From NCBI RefSeq assembly GCF_038500265.1, contig NZ_CP150637.1:1877501-1941500 (forward strand): a stretch of 64,000 bases of DNA, given 5' to 3'. Source of the stretch: Ignatzschineria larvae DSM 13226. Its GTDB lineage: Bacteria > Pseudomonadota > Gammaproteobacteria > Cardiobacteriales > Wohlfahrtiimonadaceae. The notes under the pieces are model-generated. The model worked only from the letters and a program-made list of their open reading frames with translations. It was not told where the DNA came from and searched no databases. Shown here piece by piece: positions 48,261 through 57,748 of this stretch; the first letter of the stretch is position 1; every line of letters begins with the position of its first letter. Both the position numbers and the translations under genes were made by a program.

Positions 48261-49862
48261 CTAAAGATATTGTCGCTTCAAACCATCGCCGGGACCTTTG
48301 CGTTTAACCGGCGGTGTAGGTTCAGATGTTTTATCTGGAGTTACCGGCTCTGAGGGTTCATCTTTGGGAGATTGATCCTCGGAAGATTGATCCTCGGAAG
48401 ATTCCAAAGTCGATGCCTCGCTTTCTACATTCCCCTGCTCTTGAACATTAGTTGCAATCTCTTCTTGAGTATTATCCGTTTTATCCGCTTGATGAGCCGC
48501 TATCTCATTAACATCTACATTATTAGAAGCTCTACTATTTGAATCCGTACTATCTGAGCCCGTACTATCTGAATCTGTATCATCTGAATCTCCGGCACTA
48601 TCAGCCGTTGTAGTTGCCCGTTTTTGAGGGTTTTTCATCGGAAAAGCAATGGCAAACCAGAGCATGAGCAATCCTGCACCCACTAATAACGCCGGTAACT
48701 TGGTGAAGTAACCGAGAATTAAACTCGCCACCATACCACCGATAGAGGCACCAAGAAATTGACTCGAAGAGAAGAAACCCATCACCATCCCACGATTATG
48801 TTCCGGTGCTAAACGACTCATCAAAGAGGGTTGCATCGCTTCCATCAGGTTAAAGCCCCAGAAGAAGAGGGTCATAAAGATGAGTAAATACCAATAATCT
48901 TCAACAAAAGCCAAAGCAATAAGAGAGATCACCAATGTTGCAATCGCCGTTAAAAAGAAACCTCTAAATTTCCGAAAACGCTCAGCCACTCCAATCGCAG
49001 GAAAGACTAATAACATTGCTATCACAAATCCGGGAAGATAGATCTTCCAAGAATCCTGTGGCTCAAATCCAGCTTTATCTAGTAAAAGCCAAGGAAATAC
49101 GGTAAAACCTAAGGTTAAAATCAGATGAAGCATAAAACCGCCAAAATAGAGACGATTAATATCCCGATCCGACCAAGCTTCTTTCATAGAGTGTAGTAAA
49201 GGGCGTTTTTCTTTGCGATTAACCTTATGCTGCTCACTCTTCGGCAATTGCCAAATGGTCACATAGATCGCAATAATCCCTAATAGCGCACAGAGTGAGA
49301 AGATACCCATCCCGCCGAGAAAACCATAGATAAGCGGTGAAATAAAGATCGCAAGCCCAAAGGTAATCCCGATACTCATCCCGATAATGGCCATTGCTTT
49401 ACCGCGAATCTCTTCACGCACCACATCACTGGTAAAGGCTAGTACTACCGCCGAGATTGCGCCGGCCCCCTGTACTACGCGCCCCCAGATTGCAAAATGA
49501 ATCGAGTCGGTAAAAGCAATCATCAAGCTTCCGATTACAAAAAGCCCCATACCAAGTACAATCGTCACTTTTCGGCCGAAATAATCGGACAATGAACCAA
49601 AGAGCGGTTGTAAAATGATCTGTGTGAGTGCATAGCTACTAATAAAGAGTCCAGCCAGAAATGGCGTAGAGCCTTGTAGTTCCTTAGTATAGAGTGAATA
49701 GATCGGTAGAATAATAAAGATCCCAAGCATACGGATGGCAAAGAGCCCAGCCAATTTTGAACTTAGCGTCCAATCCCCTTTTGATAGTTTATGAAGATTC
49801 CCGGTATCTACTGATGTTTGATTCTCTTGAGCCGGCGATATGGTTGTTTTCTTATGCATCAT
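48261..49862 (-). CDS. MFS transporter, YajR-like, with long acidic C-terminal tail
   Basis: Twelve-helix major facilitator (about residues 30-415) with the motif A region GSLSDYFGRKVTIVLGMGL and AIRMLGIFIILPIYSLYTKE, close to YajR-type drug:proton antiporters. Substrate unknown. The last 110 residues are low-complexity: a Ser/Asp run (DSDDTDSDSTGSDSTDSNS), then Glu/Gln-rich repeats (SSEDQ twice, then SPKDEPSEP) and a basic end (PVKRKGPGDGLKRQYL). Such a tail is not part of YajR, which instead has a YAM domain. The start ATG touches the rsmI stop, so the two are co-translated. Confidence 0.87.
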   Translation of the reverse strand: MMHKKTTISPAQENQTSVDTGNLHKLSKGDWTLSSKLAGLFAIRMLGIFIILPIYSLYTKELQGSTPFLAGLFISSYALTQIILQPLFGSLSDYFGRKVTIVLGMGLFVIGSLMIAFTDSIHFAIWGRVVQGAGAISAVVLAFTSDVVREEIRGKAMAIIGMSIGITFGLAIFISPLIYGFLGGMGIFSLCALLGIIAIYVTIWQLPKSEQHKVNRKEKRPLLHSMKEAWSDRDINRLYFGGFMLHLILTLGFTVFPWLLLDKAGFEPQDSWKIYLPGFVIAMLLVFPAIGVAERFRKFRGFFLTAIATLVISLIALAFVEDYWYLLIFMTLFFWGFNLMEAMQPSLMSRLAPEHNRGMVMGFFSSSQFLGASIGGMVASLILGYFTKLPALLVGAGLLMLWFAIAFPMKNPQKRATTTADSAGDSDDTDSDSTGSDSTDSNSRASNNVDVNEIAAHQADKTDNTQEEIATNVQEQGNVESEASTLESSEDQSSEDQSPKDEPSEPVTPDKTSEPTPPVKRKGPGDGLKRQYL

Positions 49863-50708
49863 CTATGCCTCATCTCTTAATTGTAGTAATTCTTGATAGA
49901 GCGTATTTTTAGGCCGCCCTGTCACTTGATGTAAAATCCCCGAAATTTGCTTTAAAGGTAGCCCCTCCGCCAGTAAAACTTTGGTCAATTTTGTCGATTC
50001 TAGCGACTGATTCTCTGATTCTCTGATCTCTGCGCCTGAAGTCACCACGACAAACTCCCCCCGTATCTCTTCAGGATGATTTTGATAATGTTGCCATAAT
50101 TCTAAAGCCGAACCATAGCGATAATCTTCAAAGCGCTTCGTCATCTCTCGCCCTACAAAGATTGTCCGATCTTCTCCAAAGGTGGTGACAAGATCTTCTA
50201 ACATCGACTCAATACGATGGCTTGACTCATAAAATACCTGAGTATGTGGAACTTGACTTAATGGTGCTAATTCATTGAGGCGTTGCTGTTTTTTAGACGA
50301 TAGAAAACCGATAAAGGTAAAGCGATCTGTGGCAATGCCGGCCACTGAAAGCGCTGTAATAATCGCACTTACGCCGGGAATAGGAATCACTGAGAACCCT
50401 GATTCCCGTAGACTACGCACAATCGTAAAGCCGGGATCTGAAATCAGCGGAGTTCCTGCATCTGAGATAATCGCCACATCTTCACCAGCCGTTAAGTGGG
50501 CTTCGATACGCGCAATGCGACTCATCTCATTATGTTCATGGAGTGATAATAATGAGGGGGCGTGAATACCAAAATGTTGTAGCAATCGCCCCGATACACG
50601 CGTATCCTCAGCAAAAACGGCTGTAACACGTTGCAGCACTTCAATCGCTCTTGGCGTTAAATCTTGCAGATTTCCAATGGGAGTTGCGATAACATAACAA
50701 GTTGACAT
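49863..50708 (-). CDS. rsmI: 16S rRNA (cytidine1402-2'-O)-methyltransferase RsmI
   Basis: SAM-dependent tetrapyrrole-methylase-fold enzyme modifying C1402 in the decoding centre. Motifs: YVIATPIGNLQDLTPRAIEV, FAEDTRVSGRLLQHFGI, ISDAGTPLISDPGF and VFYESSHRIESMLEDL, with FVGREMTKRFEDYRYG. 281 aa, normal. Divergent from yraN, the usual neighbour. Confidence 0.96.
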   Translation of the reverse strand: MSTCYVIATPIGNLQDLTPRAIEVLQRVTAVFAEDTRVSGRLLQHFGIHAPSLLSLHEHNEMSRIARIEAHLTAGEDVAIISDAGTPLISDPGFTIVRSLRESGFSVIPIPGVSAIITALSVAGIATDRFTFIGFLSSKKQQRLNELAPLSQVPHTQVFYESSHRIESMLEDLVTTFGEDRTIFVGREMTKRFEDYRYGSALELWQHYQNHPEEIRGEFVVVTSGAEIRESENQSLESTKLTKVLLAEGLPLKQISGILHQVTGRPKNTLYQELLQLRDEA

Positions 50709-50764
50709 TCATTCACTCTTTAGCATTTTAAATAGAGTGATCAGTATAACAAGAGAACGATAAA

Positions 50765-51118
50765 ATGACGACACACAAAGCAATTGGCCAACAGGGAGAA
50801 GCCATTGCCCAAAACTATTTAATCGCACAAGGATGTACTATTCTGCGAACTAATTATCACTCTCGTTATGGTGAGATTGATATTATTGCCGAAGATTGCG
50901 CCGGTGTTCTACTCTTTATCGAGGTGAAATATCGTAAAAATGAATTTTTTGCGAGCGCAGCCTCATCGGTAACGCCTCAAAAATTACAAAAAATAGAGCA
51001 AACCATCGCCTGTTATCTACAACAATATCCAACCACACAACCCCTTCGCATTGATCTGATTACCATTATCGGGCAATCCCCTTATCAAATTGATTGGCTG
51101 CAAAATATTACGCTTTAA
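50765..51118 (+). CDS. yraN: UPF0102 (YraN) endonuclease-like protein
   Basis: 117 aa, with G-E-I-D-I-I-A-E-D and FIEVKYRK forming the PD-(D/E)XK-like core of the YraN family. A Holliday-junction-resolvase-like fold is inferred, function unknown. Divergent from rsmI, as in many gammaproteobacteria. Stop is followed by a family-B array. Confidence 0.93.
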   Translation: MTTHKAIGQQGEAIAQNYLIAQGCTILRTNYHSRYGEIDIIAEDCAGVLLFIEVKYRKNEFFASAASSVTPQKLQKIEQTIACYLQQYPTTQPLRIDLITIIGQSPYQIDWLQNITL

Positions 51119-51149
51119 AAGAGACTATATCTCCAGCGTGATAGTCCCC

Positions 51150-51780
51150 AATCTGCCGGCGCACCATGGTTAAAAGAGCAGGATATTTCTCCCCGGCGAT
51201 GCGATACATTTTCTGAGTCGTTTAAGATAGAATCTGATTTGCGGAGGGAGGGAATGCTTGCAAATCCAGAGCGATCCCGCGCCCGCAGATGAGCGATTCC
51301 CTAATCTCTCGATAAGAGAAAATATAACCTGCCGGCTTATGCTTCTCATAAATGAGGATATCTCCGGGGCTACAGCGCACAATTTGCCGGCGCACTATTA
51401 CTAAAAGAACGAGATATTTCTCCCCGGCGATGCAATAAGTTTTCTGAGTCGTTTAAGATAGAATCTGATTTGCGGCGGGAGGGAATTTTTTGCAAATCCA
51501 GAACGATCCCGCGCCCGCAGATGAGCGATTACCTAATCTCTCGATAGGAGAAAATACAATCTGCCGGCTTGTGCTTCTCATAAATGAGGATATCTCCGGG
51601 GCAACAGCGCACAATCTGCCAGCGCACTATTACTAAAAGAACGAGATATTTCTCCCCGGCGATGCGATACATTTTCTGAGTCGTTTAAGATAGAATCTGA
51701 TTTGCGGCGGGAGGGAATGTTTGCAAATCCAGAATGATCCCGCGCCCGCAGATGAGTGATTACCTAATCTCTCGGTAATA
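51150..51780 (-). repeat. Family-B composite repeat array, three units
   Basis: Three units in minus orientation, with GCCGGCGCAC at 51155 and 51386 and GCCAGCGCAC at 51618 (period about 231 bp). Each then carries CTCCCCGGCGATGC, GATTTGCGG(C/A)GGGAGGG and CGATCCCGCGCCCGCAGATG, the reverse complement of the core modules of the arrays at 24459 and 31481. The spacers are a different subtype (TTTTCTGAGTCGTTTAAGAT). The gap from 51119 to 51956 has no gene. Confidence 0.88.
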
Positions 51781-51830
51781 AAAAAACCACAATTACCGTA
51801 GAATAATTGTGATTCCTAAGAATGATTTAT

Positions 51831-51961
51831 ATATGTAATGTCGGCTCAAAATAAGCTTATTTAAGTGCCGGCGCATCGACTGTAATAAGTAAGGAAGCCA
51901 TTCTATCCGGCATCTTGCAAGTGTTGTTTAAAATCATTTTTCTTAAACTAAATTTACTATA
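51831..51961 (+). repeat. Family-A MITE-like repeat, 131 bp, abutting dnaA
   Basis: Core TCAAAATAAGC, AGTGCCGGCGCATC, CCGGCATCTTGCAAGTGTTG and a 3' part CATTTTTCTTAAAC then AAATTTACTATA match the 38694 copy, but about 40 bp between them are missing. The right end TTACTATA (51954-51961) overlaps the stop codon of dnaA (minus strand, 51957-51959). Confidence 0.78.
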
Positions 51962-53321
51962 CTAATAGTGAAGCTTTAATCGCTTCATAATCCCGTTTTA
52001 AGCGGATATTGGTTTCTAACTCTTCGGCAATCTTGTCGTATGCATGCATCACGGTTGAATGATCCCGGGCAAATTCTCGGCCGATCTCCGGTAAGCTATG
52101 ATCGGTTAATACCCGTGCAATATACATGGCTAACTGCCGAGGTTTCACGATATTCGCTTTTCGGGATTTCCCTAGAATCTCACTCATATCAAGATCAAAA
52201 TAGCTTGCCACTGTCCGCTGAATATTCGCAAGCGTGATCTGCCGATCTTGAATTTCTACTAAATGACGAAGTGCTTCTTGCGCAATTTCAAGGGTTAATG
52301 GCATCCCTTTAAAAGAGGCCATCGCATTCACCTGCTTCAATGCCCCCTCTAATTCACGCACATTTGCCCGCACCGTTTCGCCGATAAAGAATTTAGTATC
52401 TTTCGGTAATTCAATCCCCCAATCTTCCGCTTTTTGTTCCAAGATTGCGACCCGATGCTCAAAATCAGGCGGTTTAATATCCACCGTTAAACCTGATGCA
52501 AAGCGGGATTTCAAGCGCTCTTCCATCGCCTCTAACTCTTTTGGATAACGGTCACAGGTTAAGATCACCTGATGCCCACCATCAAGAAGGGTATTAAAAG
52601 TATGGAAGAAAACTTCCTGAGAGCCGCCCTTGCCTGATAAGAGTTGAATATCATCAATCAATAACGCATCAAGCGTCCGATAGAAGTGACGCAACTCATT
52701 GATCGTATTATTACGCATACTGCGCACAATATCTTCGATAAAACCGTCACAATGCTGATAAATAAGGCGCGCATCAGGATACTGCTCTTTGATCGCATTC
52801 CCAACAGCATGCATTAAATGCGTTTTACCAAGACCGGTATTTCCGTAGATAAAAAGTGGGTTATGTGAAGTCCCTGGATTTTTAGAGACTTGCGCACAAG
52901 CAGCTAGCGCAAACTGGTTCGATTTCCCTTCTACAAAATTCTCAAAGCTGAAATCAGGATTCAGGTTACTCGTTTCAATGGACTGCTCACGAATAGAGTC
53001 TTTCGTCACATTCCGCGCTTTACCGGTTTTATTCTTAACACGCTTAATCTGTTTTTTGACCTGATGATCTTCATAATCAGATTCAGTACCAAGGCCATAA
53101 CGAACCTCAACTTCACGATCTGCTGCATCAATAATCGTATTCTCTAAGAGAGTCTTAAACTTAGTTTGAACACCGCGTAATACAATCTCATTTGCGGCTA
53201 GCACCATGACATGATCATCTTTTAACACCACCTCAAGCGGTGAAATCCACATGCTGAACTCTTCTTCAGACATCTGATCTGCAAGAAGCTCAAGGCAATT
53301 ATCCCAACTAAATTTCATCAT
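51957..53321 (-). CDS. dnaA: Chromosomal replication initiator DnaA
   Basis: 454-aa AAA+ initiator. Domain I at residues 1-80, a short linker rich in Lys, domain III with Walker A GNTGLGKTHL (160-169; GG or GGV is usual, Asn161 is a mild change) and Walker B ALLIDDIQLL, and domain IV with the DnaA-box-binding signature FARDHSTVMHAYDKI. It is not next to dnaN, recF or gyrB, and no DnaA-box cluster is near, so this locus is not obviously oriC. The last residues and the stop lie in the end of a family-A repeat. Confidence 0.97.
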   Translation of the reverse strand: MMKFSWDNCLELLADQMSEEEFSMWISPLEVVLKDDHVMVLAANEIVLRGVQTKFKTLLENTIIDAADREVEVRYGLGTESDYEDHQVKKQIKRVKNKTGKARNVTKDSIREQSIETSNLNPDFSFENFVEGKSNQFALAACAQVSKNPGTSHNPLFIYGNTGLGKTHLMHAVGNAIKEQYPDARLIYQHCDGFIEDIVRSMRNNTINELRHFYRTLDALLIDDIQLLSGKGGSQEVFFHTFNTLLDGGHQVILTCDRYPKELEAMEERLKSRFASGLTVDIKPPDFEHRVAILEQKAEDWGIELPKDTKFFIGETVRANVRELEGALKQVNAMASFKGMPLTLEIAQEALRHLVEIQDRQITLANIQRTVASYFDLDMSEILGKSRKANIVKPRQLAMYIARVLTDHSLPEIGREFARDHSTVMHAYDKIAEELETNIRLKRDYEAIKASLLV

Positions 53322-53420
53322 AAATATAAGACTCTAAATTCTAACAATCGGTAAAGGTTAATAAAAAGGCTAACATCGTCTCTCGAGAGAATAGTATTAT
53401 CTATTCAGTCATTTAAACAA

Positions 53421-54203
53421 CTAGATGCCGAAGATCATCGCAGTTAAGAGGAAGTCCGCTACGAGAATCAATAGTGATGAGATCACCACCGTATCTGTCG
53501 TAGAACGGGCAATTCCGCTCGCCGTCGCTCTGCCCTTTAAGCCGATATAAAGCGCAACAAGGTTCGATATTATACCGAAAACAAAACTTTTTAAAACTAC
53601 CCCAAGACCAATATCTACCCCAAAATCGACCCCTGATTTCATTTGCGACCAATAAGCACCGCCATCAACGCCGAGAGAAATGGTTGCAACGCCGTAACCG
53701 CCGATAATACCAATCACGCTAAAGAGAAGCGCGAGAATAGGAACAGCTAATACGCCGGCCCAGAAACGAGGCGTGAGGATATATTGCACAGGATTAATCG
53801 CCATTAGTTCATAACTTGCCCACTGCTCTGTCGCACGCATCAGGCCAATCTCCGCTGTTAAAGAGGAACTTGCACGCCCTGTATAAAGAAGCGCGGTTAA
53901 GACTGAACTTAACTCCCGAAAAAGTGCCAGAGCGACAATCGTCCCTACTGATGCCTCTGCGCCGAAGTTGATAAGATTCACAAACCCTTGAAAACAGAGC
54001 ACCATTCCGACGAATAAGCCGGATAGGAGAATAATCGGCAAAGAGAGAATTCCAAGCTGATAGAGCTGACGGACAAAGAGCGAAGGTTTCTTAAAGAGAT
54101 ACCAAGAATTAATCACAATATTGACTAATAATTGAGTCGCTTCCCCTACATGAGTGAGAAAATGCCGAGTTTTGGTACCCGTTGCCACAATTACATTACT
54201 CAA
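53421..54203 (-). CDS. mlaE: MlaE-type ABC lipid transporter permease
   Basis: Inner-membrane permease of the Mla phospholipid transport system, 260 aa with about six hydrophobic segments and the family blocks ALFRELSSVLTALLYTGRAS, TAEIGLMRATEQWASYELMA and SFVFGIISNLVALYIGLKGR. The start overlaps the end of mlaF by 4 bp (ATGA). mlaD, mlaC and mlaB do not follow; dnaA lies 99 bp downstream. Confidence 0.95.
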   Translation of the reverse strand: MSNVIVATGTKTRHFLTHVGEATQLLVNIVINSWYLFKKPSLFVRQLYQLGILSLPIILLSGLFVGMVLCFQGFVNLINFGAEASVGTIVALALFRELSSVLTALLYTGRASSSLTAEIGLMRATEQWASYELMAINPVQYILTPRFWAGVLAVPILALLFSVIGIIGGYGVATISLGVDGGAYWSQMKSGVDFGVDIGLGVVLKSFVFGIISNLVALYIGLKGRATASGIARSTTDTVVISSLLILVADFLLTAMIFGI

Positions 54204-54997
54204 AACAGAACCTCCTCTAATGGTTTTGTGGGAATATGAAATGGCACAGGTCCATCTGCATCACCATTAATAAATTGTTTAACCCAAGGATTAGGGTGAT
54301 TACGAATCTCATCCGGCGTTCCTTGCGCGATAATTTTTTTCTCACCTAAGACGCAGACATTATCAGAGATAGAGAGCACCTCTTCCACATCATGGGAGAT
54401 AACCACACTCGTAATCTTGAGTGCATCATTCAAATTCTTAATCAGACGAATTAAAACGCCCATCGAGATCGGATCTTGTCCGGTAAAAGGCTCATCATAG
54501 AGCAGCAGCGCTGGGTCTAAAGCAATGGCTCTTGCAAGCGCAACACGGCGCGCTTGTCCGCCAGATAATTGTGAAGGATAAGAATCTTTGAGCGCACGAA
54601 GCCCTACTGATTGCAGCTTTAAAAGTACCAAGGTTTCGATCATCGACTCATTAAGATCCGTATGTTCCCGTAGCGCAAATGCGATATTGTCATAGACTGT
54701 CATGTCGGTAAAGAGCGCGCCAGATTGAAAAAGCACCCCCATTTTCGTGCGAATTTCATAGAGGTTCTTGGTAGAAATCGAACCGATATTTTGCCCCATC
54801 AACTCAACATCACCTGAATCTGGCGGCATCTGTCCACTGAGCATTTTTAACAATGTCGTCTTACCAGATCCCGAAGGCCCTAAAATCGCAGTGATTTTCC
54901 CAGTTGGAATTTGAATCGATAGATTATTAAAGATCTGTCGATCACCAAAACTCAATTGAATATCTGTTAATTCAATAATATTCTGCTTAAATTGCAT
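54200..54997 (-). CDS. mlaF: MlaF-type ABC lipid transporter ATPase
   Basis: ATPase of the Mla system, 265 aa. Walker A GPSGSGKTTLL (about residue 41), signature LSGGQARRVALARAIALDP, Walker B ALLLYDEPFTGQDP and H-loop VISHDVEEV. AAGGAG upstream of the ATG. With mlaE it energises lipid movement across the periplasm via MlaD, whose gene must be elsewhere. Keeps the usual mlaF-mlaE overlap. Confidence 0.95.
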   Translation of the reverse strand: MQFKQNIIELTDIQLSFGDRQIFNNLSIQIPTGKITAILGPSGSGKTTLLKMLSGQMPPDSGDVELMGQNIGSISTKNLYEIRTKMGVLFQSGALFTDMTVYDNIAFALREHTDLNESMIETLVLLKLQSVGLRALKDSYPSQLSGGQARRVALARAIALDPALLLYDEPFTGQDPISMGVLIRLIKNLNDALKITSVVISHDVEEVLSISDNVCVLGEKKIIAQGTPDEIRNHPNPWVKQFINGDADGPVPFHIPTKPLEEVLF

Positions 54998-55169
54998 TGA
55001 GATATACTCCTTCTGATCTCTTCCCCATTATTTACCTGCTTTCCATCTAACGCTATCTAGTCAAATTGCTATTCATTGCGTTTTATAGATAACTCACCTA
55101 AGGTTTAAAGTACTATTACTCGCTCATGCCTATTAACATCACTCGTAAATAATAACACCGTTGATATAG

Positions 55170-55688
55170 TTATATTCCCCGCAACCAATCTCTTGTCGGT
55201 CGTTGACGCGCTCTAAGATTAGCGCCGATACCGGCAATCATCAAGACAAAGATCAAAATCGCGCTCCACATCGGAATAGATAAGCCCCAAAGCGACCAAT
55301 CAATTGCACTACAATCTCCGCCCGTGAGAAGTAGATCTTTCACGATTTGATAATCGAAAACTTCTGTAATTGCTAGTGTCGTTTGTGTACAACCTAAGGC
55401 ATCACTCGGATTCAACTGTAGGTAAACGTGCTTTCCGGCGATGACAAGCCCTAAGATTCCCACTGCAATCGTCAATATGAGGGAAACCGCAGAAAAGAAA
55501 CGAGAACCCTGCTTCACAAAAATAGCACTTAACCAAAAGACCGCAGTAAAAAGCAAGAATACGCCGCGCTGTAACATACAGTAAGGACATGGCTCTAATA
55601 ATTGCACATCTTCTAGATAAAATTTAGCAAATGCAATGGCCAATAATGGTATCAAACCTAAAATAAAAAATAGACCGCGAGGAGACAT
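55170..55688 (-). CDS. dsbB: Disulfide bond formation protein DsbB
   Basis: Inner-membrane quinone reductase that reoxidises DsbA, 172 aa with four helices. Both redox pairs are present: Cys34/Cys37 in EPCPYCMLQR and Cys100/Cys126 in the second periplasmic loop. It is relevant to the disulfide-bearing fimbrial subunits in this window. Preceded by AAAAGGG. A perfect DnaA-box-like TGTGGATAA occurs at 55739-55747 upstream. Confidence 0.95.
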   Translation of the reverse strand: MSPRGLFFILGLIPLLAIAFAKFYLEDVQLLEPCPYCMLQRGVFLLFTAVFWLSAIFVKQGSRFFSAVSLILTIAVGILGLVIAGKHVYLQLNPSDALGCTQTTLAITEVFDYQIVKDLLLTGGDCSAIDWSLWGLSIPMWSAILIFVLMIAGIGANLRARQRPTRDWLRGI

Positions 55689-55948
55689 TTTGAGGAACCC
55701 TTTTGACGATATTCAGGACTGAATATATTATCACGTTTTGTGGATAACTTCTTCAGATAAATCACACTATTAAAATTATCATTCTTCGATCTAGATAACC
55801 TTAATGCCTCCAAAATAGGAGCTTTCAAACAAGATAAAATCGTACTATTTTGTCTTAAAATCTCATTGGTACACTCGCAATCAGAGACTTCTTCATTGCG
55901 CATTAACCCTTGATATTATCTCCCTTTAAAGCAATAACCTTTAGAGAA

Positions 55949-55976
55949 TAAAAAAACCTGCACATTGTGCAGGTTT
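55949..55976 (-). terminator. Intrinsic terminator of the tRNA operon
   Basis: Perfect 11-bp stem AAACCTGCACA (55954-55964) with 55966-55976; minus-strand tail TTTTTTTATTC. Confidence 0.93.
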
Positions 55977-55983
55977 CTTAATT

Positions 55984-56059
55984 TGGCGTCCCTACGGGGA
56001 TTCGAACCCCGGTTGCCGCCGTGAAAGGGCAGTGTCCTAGGCCTCTAGACGATAGGGAC
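55984..56059 (-). tRNA. tRNA-Glu (UUC)
   Basis: A 76-nt cloverleaf read on the minus strand: GTCCCTA acceptor arm, anticodon loop CCTTTCACG with anticodon TTC, T-loop GGTTCGAATCC and encoded CCA end. Confidence 0.97.
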
Positions 56060-56063
56060 TTTA

Positions 56064-56139
<76 letters not shown>

Positions 56140-56162
56140 AGACTTGCTGTCTGAGGAGTTGT

Positions 56163-56191
56163 ATAATAGGAGATTCATCAAATATTGTCAA
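56163..56191 (-). promoter_or_regulatory. Sigma-70 promoter of the tRNA operon
   Basis: On the minus strand, TTGACA (56186-56191), exactly 17 bp, then TATTAT (56163-56168). The start of tRNA-Ala is 23 bp downstream of the -10. Confidence 0.85.
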
Positions 56192-56854
56192 TTTAAATAT
56201 TGCGCAATTTATAACCAGCAAATCGATCCCCTCAAACTTATGTGAAATTTTCCTTTAAAACTTATGTGAAAACGATTTAAAAACAATGTTGTTGAGTATT
56301 GTACCAAATGATTTGATAAAAATATTTGTTCAAGATCTCAGAAGGCTCGAAGTAGCTCTACACTGAAAAAGCTTGAAATTCTAAGTTATGGCCTTACAAA
56401 ACCAACATCAAAACAACCTTACTGTAAACCATCAATATATTGCCCCTTTTTAATAAGATCCCCCTATTTAACAAAATAGTTACAGCATAAATCATGAACA
56501 TTTAATTTTAATAAAAATTACCATAAAAGTACTAAATCTAAAAATAACAACAACATATAAATATAATCAATAAGCTATATTTGTATTTTATCTAACCTAT
56601 TTATTTTCAACTTATCTCATTTAATTTATATTCTATTTAGTTCCTAGTTAAAAATAAATTGCTTTACAATGATCAATCACAATAAGCTCGACTGAATATT
56701 CCACAAGGTAAAACTTTGTAGAAAACTGCCATTACAACTACCTATTTATGTCGATTTTTGCTGGTTTCAGCTAACTATCCTAATAGTAAATATAAAACAT
56801 TAAAATGTCACTAAAAACACTCTTTTATTAGATGTGTTTTTTATCTAATAACTA
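56192..56854. other. AT-rich gap between tRNAs and the first IS copy
   Basis: About 660 bp, strongly AT-rich; no gene. A 14-bp direct repeat AAACTTATGTGAAA occurs at 56234-56247 and 56258-56271 and may be the end of a lost insertion element. Confidence 0.55.
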
Positions 56855-57704
56855 GGGGCTGTTGAACATTGCAGTTCAAAATAAAAAAAGCGAGCGGTAG
56901 AATATTATCGTCAAAAAAAACCTACCTCTCGCTATGTCTCGAACCATGCTTACAGATAAACTATGGCTGAAACTGAAGCCTATTCTCCTAGATTTGAATA
57001 TCTATGACAAACCAAATTTAAGAAATATCGTTGAGGGTATTCTATTTAGAATGAGAACAGGTGTTCCTTGGAGGGATATTCCTGAGCAATTTGGGCGACC
57101 TAATACTATTTTTAAAACTTTTAGTCGTTGGTCTAAAAATAACAAGCTCTTGAAATTATTTAAAAAACTATCACAAGATGTTGACTATGAATGGCTGTTT
57201 ATAGATGCAACTCACATTAGAGCTCACCAGCATAGCACAGGAGCAACCGCAGATAATCCTCAAGCAATATCTAAAAGTGTTGGTGGAAATAGTTCAAAAA
57301 TTCATATGATCGTAGATGCTTGCGGTAATCCCTGTGAATTTATCGTAACAGATGGAACGACCCACGATATCAAGGTCGCTCCAGAGCTACTTAGCAGGGT
57401 TCATTTAAATACGACAGATTACGTTAGTGCAGATAAAGGTTATGATTCTGAGAGTTTTAGAGAAGATATTATAAATCAAGGAGCTAAAGCTATTATTCCT
57501 AAAAAGAGGAATACTCTTACGAATAATAATCATATGGACTGGCATATTTATAAAACTCGGCATTTAGTGGAGAATGCATTTGCAAGGCTGAAACATTTTA
57601 GAAGTATAGCAACAAGATATGACAAGCTAAAACAACATTATGAAAACAACGTTGCTTTAGCTTGTGCCTATATTTGGCTGAAGTTATGAATGTTCAACAG
57701 CCCC
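56855..57704 (+). mobile_element. IS5-family-like insertion sequence, copy 1 (850 bp)
   Basis: Ends GGGGCTGTTGAACATT and its complement AATGTTCAACAGCCCC are perfect 16-bp inverted repeats. TA flanks both sides (ACTA|GGGG and CCCC|TAGG), fitting a TA target duplication of the IS427-type group. One transposase fills it. Copy 2 begins 44 bp further on. Confidence 0.93.
56934..57689 (+). CDS. IS5-family transposase, copy 1
   Basis: A 251-aa DDE transposase: N-terminal helix-turn-helix region (LTDKLWLKLKPILLDL to GVPWRDIPEQFG), and acidic residues in WLFIDATHIRAHQ, SADKGYDSESF and the C-terminal RHLVENAFARLKHFRSIATR. An intact single frame, so probably active. Its protein is identical to that of copy 2, residue for residue. 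Confidence 0.93.
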   Translation: MSRTMLTDKLWLKLKPILLDLNIYDKPNLRNIVEGILFRMRTGVPWRDIPEQFGRPNTIFKTFSRWSKNNKLLKLFKKLSQDVDYEWLFIDATHIRAHQHSTGATADNPQAISKSVGGNSSKIHMIVDACGNPCEFIVTDGTTHDIKVAPELLSRVHLNTTDYVSADKGYDSESFREDIINQGAKAIIPKKRNTLTNNNHMDWHIYKTRHLVENAFARLKHFRSIATRYDKLKQHYENNVALACAYIWLKL

Positions 57705-57748
57705 TAGGAAATAGCAAAAAATATTAATTATTCTCAAAACAATATTTA

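Noticed and set aside
53322-53420. oriC upstream of dnaA
   Set aside because: Only 99 bp and no DnaA boxes were seen; mlaE is the next gene.
55739-55747. Single DnaA box upstream of dsbB
   Set aside because: A lone perfect 9-mer is expected by chance every so often, and nothing else near it suggests replication control.
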